In this document: piece by piece, positions 57,690-64,000 of the stretch
Position numbering within the stretch: position 1 is the first letter of the stretch
How the letters are laid out: the number at the start of each line of letters is the position of its first letter
Source of the DNA: Hyunsoonleella ulvae
Lineage (GTDB): Bacteria; Bacteroidota; Bacteroidia; Flavobacteriales; Flavobacteriaceae
DNA length: 64,000 nucleotides
Assembly (NCBI RefSeq): GCF_016827605.1
Contig: NZ_JAEPJQ010000002.1
Location: 124,001-188,000, forward strand
Reading direction: 5' to 3'
Translations under genes and position numbers: made by a program
The notes under the pieces: model-generated
Databases searched by the model: none
What the model was told of the DNA's origin: nothing
The model's input: only the letters and a program-made list of their open reading frames with translations

Positions 57690-58463
57690 ATGTCCAGATT
57701 AAAAGATAAAGTAGCTATTATAACAGGAGCCGCAGATGGTATCGGACTCGCCATAAGTGAAGCTTTCGTTAAAGAAGGCGCCCGTATTTTAATGGCAGAT
57801 ATAAACGAGGAAAAATGTAAAAAAGAGGCAGAACGGCTAGCTAGCGGTAACAACACAGTAACATATATGCATTGCGACATAGGCACCACCAAAGCAGTGC
57901 AATCCATGGCTGAAACCTGTATCAATACCTTTGGCAAAATAGACGTACTGGTAAACAATGCCGCTGTAGCAATACCAGGAGAAATTACTAAAATGACAGA
58001 TAACGATTGGGACACCCTAATGAACATTAATCTAAAAGGAGCATTTCGTTGTATTCGGGCTTGTTTACCTCACATGATTTCCGCTAAACACGGTAGTGTA
58101 ATAAACATATCATCTACCCAAGCCCATAGAAGTTGGGATAATTGGACGGCTTATGCTGCAGCTAAAGGCGGATTACTATCTATGACCAACCAACTGGCAG
58201 GTCAATTTGGAAACAAAAACATTCGGTTTAACAGTATTTCCCCAGGTACAATTTTAACACCAATGCTTACCGATAGAGTTAAAAGCGAAGGCGAAGAGTT
58301 TTTAAAAGCCTCCATAAATCAAGCATCAATGCTACGTTGTGGCAAACCAGAAGAAGTGGCAATGACGGCTGTATTCCTAGCCTCTCATGAGGCGGCCTTC
58401 ATCAATGGAGATGACATTAAAATAGACGGTGGATTATCCACTTTACCAAGATATTTTGAATAA
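57690..58463 (+). CDS. SDR-family oxidoreductase
   Basis: A 257-aa classical short-chain dehydrogenase. TGAADGIG (about residues 12-19) binds the dinucleotide, Asp38 in LMADINEEK suggests NAD preference, NNAAV follows, and the active-site Ser in NISSTQAHRS with Tyr and Lys in YAAAKGG are present. The last residues ING DD IKIDGGLS are typical of sugar or polyol dehydrogenases. Located between a sugar porter and several mannoside hydrolases, and with a mannonate dehydratase-like gene upstream, it could oxidise mannose to mannonolactone or interconvert mannonate and fructuronate. Which one is not decidable from sequence. 26 nt before the next gene. Confidence 0.9.
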   Translation: MSRLKDKVAIITGAADGIGLAISEAFVKEGARILMADINEEKCKKEAERLASGNNTVTYMHCDIGTTKAVQSMAETCINTFGKIDVLVNNAAVAIPGEITKMTDNDWDTLMNINLKGAFRCIRACLPHMISAKHGSVINISSTQAHRSWDNWTAYAAAKGGLLSMTNQLAGQFGNKNIRFNSISPGTILTPMLTDRVKSEGEEFLKASINQASMLRCGKPEEVAMTAVFLASHEAAFINGDDIKIDGGLSTLPRYFE

Positions 58464-58489
58464 AATAGATAAAAACTAAACTTTTAAAC

Positions 58490-59815
58490 ATGTTTAAATT
58501 TTCAGCAGTAATTACACTATTATTGTTGGTGTCATCATGCAATAACACTAACAATAATGAAACACAGCAAACCCCAAAGCAAGCATTGGCAGAAAGCATT
58601 CTAGCCGATACACGCTTAGATGCAGTTTTAGCTAAATCCAAACAAACCTTAAAGCCAGAAGACGGCAGGTTTCAGGCGGGCAGTAATTATGCAGAAACAT
58701 GGATAAGGGATTTCGCAACATTTATAGAAATTGCTTTAGAGGTAAACCCTAAGGAAGTTATTAAAGAAAGAATGTTATTGTTTTTTGATTTTCAAGGCGA
58801 TGACGGTAATATTATAGACGGCTATACAGAACTTAAAAATGAAGGTGGGTATAATTACAGATATTCAAAAACAGCACCCAACTATAAAGGCCACAAAAAC
58901 ACAGTTGAAACCGACCAAGAAGCATCTTTAATACTGGCCATAGCCAGATATATTGAAGTTACAGGCGATAAAGACATACTGCAACTCAACAAAAATGGTA
59001 AAACCGTTTTAGAACGTTGCGAAATGGCACTAAATTTCCTAAAAGAGCACATGTACTCTGAAAAATTCGGACTTATAAAAGGGGCAACTACCATCGACTG
59101 GACAGACGTACAACCAGAAAGCAACTGGGGGGTTTACATTACCAAAGACACCCATTGGTGCGTAGATGTTTACGATAACGCCATTTACGTATTAGCAATA
59201 AATGAATACCTAAAATGGATTAAAGAGGATGAAGAAAAATACAACCATTGGACCTCTGAAAAAGCCTCAATTACAGCCAATGTGAGAGAGCATTTATGGG
59301 ATAAACAAAGGCAAAAATTTATACCGCACAAATACATAGAAGATTCTCCTTTTACTGGATTTGATGAGGATGAGATATACTACTTCGGCGCAACGGTATA
59401 TGGTATTATGGCTGGGTTTTTAAACGAAGATGAAATAGAAACCAGTTATAAAAAAATGTTGGCCGTAAAAGAATTAACTGGCGCCATGACCATTGCCGTT
59501 ATCAACTGGCCTCCATACCCTTTGGGTAGTTTCTATAAAGGCGAAGGCACCATACCATACAAGTATGTAAATTCTGCCGATTGGACCTGGTGGGGAGGAC
59601 GTGCTATTCAAGCCATGGTAAAAACAGGACATCTGGAATTGGCGTATCAAGAAATAAGTCCGTTCCTCGATAGAGTCATTAAAAACGAAGGGTTTTATGA
59701 GTGGTACTCCGTTCTAGACCATCAGCCCCATGGTTCCAACACCTTTCTAGGGGCCGCTGGCGCATTGGGGAAAGCCGTAAAATTAATGAAGGCAGAAGCA
59801 TCAAATATCAAATAA
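58490..59815 (+). CDS. (alpha/alpha)6 glycosidase-like lipoprotein, copy 1
   Basis: A 441-aa lipoprotein (lipobox VSSC, Cys17) with an all-helical six-hairpin fold. Conserved candidates for catalysis are in ETWIRDFATFIEIALEV, HKNTVETDQEASLILAIARY, TTIDWTDVQPESNWG, THWCVDVYDNAIYVL and NSADWTWWGGRAIQAM. It is nearly a duplicate of the next gene across the whole length, apart from the leader. The family resembles inverting GH enzymes of the GH15/GH63/GH125 clan shape, but I cannot name it. The end (GSNTFLGAAGALGKAVKLMK) is shared by both copies. It probably trims a branch of the mannose-rich substrate at the membrane surface. Confidence 0.8.
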   Translation: MFKFSAVITLLLLVSSCNNTNNNETQQTPKQALAESILADTRLDAVLAKSKQTLKPEDGRFQAGSNYAETWIRDFATFIEIALEVNPKEVIKERMLLFFDFQGDDGNIIDGYTELKNEGGYNYRYSKTAPNYKGHKNTVETDQEASLILAIARYIEVTGDKDILQLNKNGKTVLERCEMALNFLKEHMYSEKFGLIKGATTIDWTDVQPESNWGVYITKDTHWCVDVYDNAIYVLAINEYLKWIKEDEEKYNHWTSEKASITANVREHLWDKQRQKFIPHKYIEDSPFTGFDEDEIYYFGATVYGIMAGFLNEDEIETSYKKMLAVKELTGAMTIAVINWPPYPLGSFYKGEGTIPYKYVNSADWTWWGGRAIQAMVKTGHLELAYQEISPFLDRVIKNEGFYEWYSVLDHQPHGSNTFLGAAGALGKAVKLMKAEASNIK

Positions 59816-59842
59816 AAAATCATTAATAAAGTGTCATTAAAT

Positions 59843-61174
59843 ATGAAACATACAATAGTAACCATTGCGCTTGTTGCAGTATGTTTTGGTTGTACAAACC
59901 AAAAAAAGCAACAAGAAAAACCAGAAAACCCCAAAACCACCCTTAGCAAAACGATTTTAGAAGATACGAGACTGGATGTAGTTTATGAAAAAGCAAAAGC
60001 AACGCTAAATCCAAAAGATGGCAACTTTAATGCCGGTAGTAACTACCCAGAAACATGGATACGCGATTTTTCCACATTTGCTGAAGTTGCCCTAGAGGTA
60101 AATTCAAAAGAAATGATTAAAGAACGAATTTTATTGTTTTTTGATTTTCAAGGCACAGACGGCAATATTGTTGATGGCTATACATATATTGATACCGAGG
60201 CTGGATATGATTACATCTATTCTAAAACAGCACCAAAACACAAAGCCCACAAAAACACGGTTGAAACCGACCAAGAATCGTCCTTAATACTAGCCATAGC
60301 CAGATACATTAACGCTACTGGCGATAAAGATATACTACAGCTAGAAAAAAACGGAAAAACCGTTTTAGAACGTTGCGAAATGGCACTTAACTTTTTAAAG
60401 GAAAAGATGTATTCAGAAAAGTACAATCTGATTTATGGTGCTACTACAGTAGATTGGACAGATGTACAACCAGAAAGTCCATGGGGTGTATTTATAACTA
60501 AAGACACGCATTGGTGTGTAGATGTGTACGACAATGCCATTTACGTACTTGCCATTAACGAATTTTTGGAATGGGTAAAAGAGGACACAGAAAAATACAA
60601 TTTCTGGGATACAGAAAGAGCATCTATAAAAGCCAATGTTAGAAAACACCTTTGGGATGAAAAACTTCAAAAATTTGTACCACATAGATATCTAAAAGAT
60701 TCTCCATTTAGCGGATTTGATGAAGATGAAATTTTCTATTTAGGAGGCACAGTTTACGGCATTATGGCAGGGTTCCTAACAAAAGAAGAAATAGAAATTA
60801 GTTACCAAAAAATGCTTGCCATTAAAAATCTAACAGGCGCAATGACGGTGGCTGTTATCAACTATCCCCCGTATCCAAAAGGTAGTTTTCTAAACCCTGG
60901 TGTAGACCCCTACGTGTATGTAAACTCAGCCGATTGGACCTGGTGGGGCGGACGTACCATTGAGGCCATGATAAAAACAGGACATCTGGAATTGGCCTAT
61001 CAAGAAATAAGTCCATTTTTAGATAGAGTAATAAAAAATGATGGGTTTTACGAATGGTACTCTGCTATAGACCACAAACCTCATGGTTCTAATACCTTCC
61101 TTGGGGCGGCAGGTGCCTTAGGGAAAGCAATCAAATTAATGAAAGCTGAAGCTTCAAAAAATATCGAGAACTAA
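59843..61174 (+). CDS. (alpha/alpha)6 glycosidase-like lipoprotein, copy 2
   Basis: A tandem paralogue of the preceding gene, about 443 aa when started at the ATG at 59843 (MKHTIVTIALVAVCFGC, lipobox with Cys17). A GTG at 59831 would add four residues in front of the signal peptide and is less likely. The diagnostic blocks are unchanged (ETWIRDFSTFAEVALEV, TVDWTDVQPESPWG, YVNSADWTWWGGRTIEAM). Differences cluster in the leader, in the loop after VDGYTYIDTEAGYDY and around GSFLNPGVDPYVY near the likely active site, where the two enzymes may differ in specificity. The stop TAA at 61172-61174 overlaps the ATG of the GH125 gene by one nucleotide. Confidence 0.8.
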   Translation: MKHTIVTIALVAVCFGCTNQKKQQEKPENPKTTLSKTILEDTRLDVVYEKAKATLNPKDGNFNAGSNYPETWIRDFSTFAEVALEVNSKEMIKERILLFFDFQGTDGNIVDGYTYIDTEAGYDYIYSKTAPKHKAHKNTVETDQESSLILAIARYINATGDKDILQLEKNGKTVLERCEMALNFLKEKMYSEKYNLIYGATTVDWTDVQPESPWGVFITKDTHWCVDVYDNAIYVLAINEFLEWVKEDTEKYNFWDTERASIKANVRKHLWDEKLQKFVPHRYLKDSPFSGFDEDEIFYLGGTVYGIMAGFLTKEEIEISYQKMLAIKNLTGAMTVAVINYPPYPKGSFLNPGVDPYVYVNSADWTWWGGRTIEAMIKTGHLELAYQEISPFLDRVIKNDGFYEWYSAIDHKPHGSNTFLGAAGALGKAIKLMKAEASKNIEN

Positions 61175-62601
61175 TGAATAGAAGGGTATTTGCAAAACAA
61201 ACGGCAATGGGTACTATGGGGCTGGCATTAAGTCCGCAGTTGGCACTTTCGGAAACACCTTATAAAAATTTTGTATCCAAAAGACCACCAGAGCAAGAAA
61301 GGCTTTTTACCAGTAAAGCCGTTGAACAGGTCATAAAAAAAGTAAAAAAACAGCTAAAAGACCCAGAGTTGGGATGGTTGTTCGAGAATTGTTTCCCAAA
61401 TACCCTAGATACTACTGTATTTTATAAAGAAGAAAAAGGTAGACCATTAAGCCATATTATTACAGGCGATATAAACGCCATGTGGTTAAGAGATTCTACC
61501 TGCCAAGTATGGCCGTACGTACCTTTTGCCAATAAAGACGAAAAGTTACGCAAGATGATTATGGGGCTAATAAACTGGCAGGCAGACTGTGTTTTGGTAG
61601 ACCCTTATGCCAATGCGTTTAAAAAAGATAAAAGTGAGGTTAGCCAATGGAAGGACGACCTTACCGACATGAAAGACGAACTACATGAACGCAAATGGGA
61701 AATCAATTCGCTTCTTTTCGTTATCAGGTTGGCTCACAAATATTGGAAAACCACAGGAGACACTACCCCTTTTGATGCCAATTGGGAAAACGCCATGAAA
61801 CTTATTTACCAAACATTATTAGAACAACAGCGTTTTGATAATCTTGGGCCTTACACCTTTATGCGAGAAACCACCCAGGCCAATGAGGTTATTGCAAATA
61901 ATGGTTACGGAAGACCTACCAGGAAAATTGGAATGATACACGCCACACACCGTCAAGACGATGCCTGCGTATTCCCATTTTATGTGCCAGATAATTTAAT
62001 GGCCGTGGTAGAATTAAAGCATCTTGCCGAAATGTTCAAGACCATTTTAAATAATACCACCTATGCAGAGCGTTGCTTAACAATGGCAGACCAAATAGAC
62101 AGCGCCATTAAAGAATATGCTATAATAGAGCACAAGGTTTTTGGCAAAATGTATGCTTTTGAAGTAGATGGCTTTGGAAGTCAATTATTATTAGAAGAGT
62201 CTACAATCCCAAATTTAATGTCCCTACCCTACATTGGTGCTTGCGATATAAACGACCCCGTTTACCAAAATACCAGAAAGTGGTTGCTTAGTGAGTGGAA
62301 TCCTAAATTTGTAAAAGGCGAATTTACCGAAGGTAATGGCAGTACCCATTATTTTGAACCACCAAAACGCATTTGGCCCTTAAGCACAATTTCTAGAGCA
62401 TTAACAACAGAAGATAAAGAAGAAATACTGTTTTGCGTAGAACAAATAAAACGAAGTAACGCAGGTACAGGTTTTATTCATGAATCGTATTTACCAGACC
62501 ACCCCGAAGATTTTACACGCCCTTGGTTTTCATGGGTAAACACGTATTTTGGAGAGATGATATTAATTCTGCTTGAAAAACACCCTGAATTACTTAGTTA
62601 G
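61174..62601 (+). CDS. GH125 exo-alpha-1,6-mannosidase, Tat signal
   Basis: A 475-aa enzyme of family GH125, known for inverting exo-alpha-1,6-mannosidase activity on N-glycans and yeast-type mannan. The family core is clear: ITGDINAMWLRDST (residues 97-109), VLVDPYANAFKKD, ERKWEINSLLFVIRLAHKYW, and TGFIHESYLPDHPEDFTRPWFSW near the end. The N terminus MNRRVFAKQTAMGTMGLALS contains the twin-arginine motif RRVFAK followed by a weakly hydrophobic stretch, so it is exported folded by the Tat system, unlike its Sec or lipoprotein neighbours. It overlaps the upstream gene by one nucleotide (TAATG), showing tight coupling. Confidence 0.95.
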   Translation: MNRRVFAKQTAMGTMGLALSPQLALSETPYKNFVSKRPPEQERLFTSKAVEQVIKKVKKQLKDPELGWLFENCFPNTLDTTVFYKEEKGRPLSHIITGDINAMWLRDSTCQVWPYVPFANKDEKLRKMIMGLINWQADCVLVDPYANAFKKDKSEVSQWKDDLTDMKDELHERKWEINSLLFVIRLAHKYWKTTGDTTPFDANWENAMKLIYQTLLEQQRFDNLGPYTFMRETTQANEVIANNGYGRPTRKIGMIHATHRQDDACVFPFYVPDNLMAVVELKHLAEMFKTILNNTTYAERCLTMADQIDSAIKEYAIIEHKVFGKMYAFEVDGFGSQLLLEESTIPNLMSLPYIGACDINDPVYQNTRKWLLSEWNPKFVKGEFTEGNGSTHYFEPPKRIWPLSTISRALTTEDKEEILFCVEQIKRSNAGTGFIHESYLPDHPEDFTRPWFSWVNTYFGEMILILLEKHPELLS

Positions 62602-62607
62602 AAAATT

Positions 62608-64000
62608 ATGAAAAACTGCAAAAAAACCACAGCACTTTTAATTATTCTAATTGGTTTAAATATGAGTTTAACCTCATGTAAAAACCATGCAAAAAGTAAT
62701 ATATCTGTTGCAACCAACATCCCGACAATTGATGAAATTTCAGGGAAATGGATAGCATCAGATACTATGGCAATAGAGCCTTCTATACGCAATTTTAGAG
62801 GGCAAGCACTACTTAATCGTGATGTAACATCGGTAAGTTGGTTTGTGTCTGCGCCATTTTCTGGCGGACACCACACAGGTACACTAAAAATTAACGGTAT
62901 AACACCCGAAGCATCACACTTTCGTTGGCAACCCTATCAAGCGTTAAGAAAAGCTACTGTAAATGGTATTGAAATACACAGCACCACACGAATGCTTGTA
63001 GAGGACAATGCTATAATGTGGGAAATAGACATCACAAACAAAGACAACGAGGAGAAAAGTGTCCAGATAGATTTAGATATGATAGGCTACATAAGCCAAT
63101 ATGAAGATGGTAAGTGGAATTGGTGGTATCCATACCCAGACTGGGATGGAAAAAGGTCTGAGCATCGTAACCCAGCCATAGAAGGCATGCGAAAGCACAT
63201 TACTTCAAATCGCACAGAACAAGAAACAAATTGGCCTAAGGATAACGCTATTCTTAACTCCCCACATTTTAGCACACATAAAGAAGCGCAAAATATTTAT
63301 ATCCAAGATAAAAACACCCCAGCAATTTCTGCATTTTCGTTGGTAACTAAACCCGACAGTCTATCCGTTAGAAACTGTGGTGGTAACGCCAAATGGAACG
63401 TAACGTTAGCTTCAGGAAAATCAAAAACCATCAAATATTTTTTATCCTACAATAACAACCTAGAAACCCTTAAAACCCAAACACAAAACTGGCAAAATAC
63501 CTTTGATACCACATTTGCATCAATAAAAACAAAATGGGAAGATAAATGGCAAAATTTATTTAAACCTAATAATAACTTAGTTTCAGGGTGCTTTCCTGTT
63601 TTAGAAACCAACGATGAAAAGGTAAAAAGAGTGTATTATACCGGTGCTACAACCCTACTCTATTTATTAAACACCAACCTACCAGAACACAAACGTGTGT
63701 ATTTAACAGGAGGCCCAAGATGGGGCGCTACAACAACTTTCTTCTGGGACATTGCCATTTGGTCTGAACTTTGGGCAGTGGTAGACCCAGAAATGATGAA
63801 AGAACACATTATGGCCTGGATAGAAATAGACCCAAATTTGCATTATGGCAAAGACAATTTGGGAGGCAATGGTGTAGGTAATGGCTATTCCGCTAATTAT
63901 TGGTGTTTGTTCAGAATTATACGTGCGTACATAGCAACCACGGGAGATTATGAGTTTTTAGATACAAAAATAGGAGCAAAAACAGTTATGGCGCATTTAG
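62608..64000 (+). CDS. Six-hairpin glycosidase-like lipoprotein, partial
   Basis: The reading frame starts at 62608, 6 nt after the GH125 stop, and remains open to the window edge (464 codons seen), so the C terminus is missing. A lipoprotein signal is present (MKNCKKTTALLIILIGLNMS, then LTSC with Cys24). The first half is beta-rich (about 40-300, with SWFVSAPFSGGHHTG and WNWWYPYPDWDGKR). From about residue 325 a helical barrel begins: KRVYYTGATTLLYLLNTNLP, YLTGGPRWGATTTFFWDIAIWSELW, GNGVGNGYSANYWCLFRIIRAY. The Trp-Asp motif in FFWDIAIW is typical of inverting (alpha/alpha)6 hydrolases. A family cannot be assigned from the part visible. Confidence 0.8.
   Translation, partial: MKNCKKTTALLIILIGLNMSLTSCKNHAKSNISVATNIPTIDEISGKWIASDTMAIEPSIRNFRGQALLNRDVTSVSWFVSAPFSGGHHTGTLKINGITPEASHFRWQPYQALRKATVNGIEIHSTTRMLVEDNAIMWEIDITNKDNEEKSVQIDLDMIGYISQYEDGKWNWWYPYPDWDGKRSEHRNPAIEGMRKHITSNRTEQETNWPKDNAILNSPHFSTHKEAQNIYIQDKNTPAISAFSLVTKPDSLSVRNCGGNAKWNVTLASGKSKTIKYFLSYNNNLETLKTQTQNWQNTFDTTFASIKTKWEDKWQNLFKPNNNLVSGCFPVLETNDEKVKRVYYTGATTLLYLLNTNLPEHKRVYLTGGPRWGATTTFFWDIAIWSELWAVVDPEMMKEHIMAWIEIDPNLHYGKDNLGGNGVGNGYSANYWCLFRIIRAYIATTGDYEFLDTKIGAKTVMAHL

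Overview
The window reads as chromosome from a marine-type member of the Flavobacteriaceae (Bacteroidota). It is AT-rich and carries SusC/SusD, a FecR/ECF sigma pair, type IX secretion sorting tails, a Bacteroidota-style promoter (TTG, 20 nt, TATATTTG) in front of a tRNA, and the ftsK-lolA-lptF-ribB gene order that I associate with this family. No genus can be assigned from the sequence alone.

Layout. (1) 0.3-4.6 kb is an oxidative-stress and housekeeping block. katG with a downstream ankyrin gene lies on the minus strand, divergent from tpx-dgkA-dinB-like. (2) 4.7-11.0 kb is the core run ftsK, lolA, lptF/G, ribB. (3) 11.2-14.8 kb holds single minus-strand genes: a T9SS-exported GH16 glucanase, a DegT-type aminotransferase and a nitroreductase. 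(4) 15.0-20.9 kb is an accessory island directly downstream of tRNA-Ser(UGA). It contains an IntDOT-like tyrosine recombinase, a tiny DNA-binding protein, a compact cassette (251-aa protein, DUF5675 protein, two small membrane proteins, terminator), and then two gene remnants, a PD-(D/E)XK-like nuclease and RteC. The two remnants appear to be fused out of frame at one deletion junction. (5) 21.0-37.4 kb starts with a DUF2490 gene that looks frameshifted. It is followed by a minus-strand utilisation locus with FecR, SusC, SusD, two glycerophosphodiester phosphodiesterases, two PQQ-like beta-propeller proteins, an OPA-family phosphate-ester transporter, GalE and GalT, with a divergent ECF sigma factor. 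It has no glycoside hydrolase. The simplest reading is uptake and cleavage of a glycerophospho- and galactose-containing compound.

(6) 37.7-64.0 kb is an alpha-mannoside degradation locus: two GH92, two GH38-type and one GH125 enzyme, four further six-hairpin (alpha/alpha)6 enzymes (two are tandem duplicates and the last runs off the window), an AraC regulator, a sugar-porter MFS transporter, an SDR dehydrogenase and a UxuA-like mannonate dehydratase. Together they suggest that mannose is released outside the cytoplasm by exo-mannosidases, imported, and handled at least partly through an oxidised sugar-acid route. No SusC/SusD pair is visible for this second locus inside the window.

The most unusual items are the small integrase-linked cassette, the glycerophosphodiester/galactose locus with mirrored paralogue pairs and a G9 tract inside one gene, and the double-truncation junction. 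All functional calls come from reading the sequence; no database search was run.
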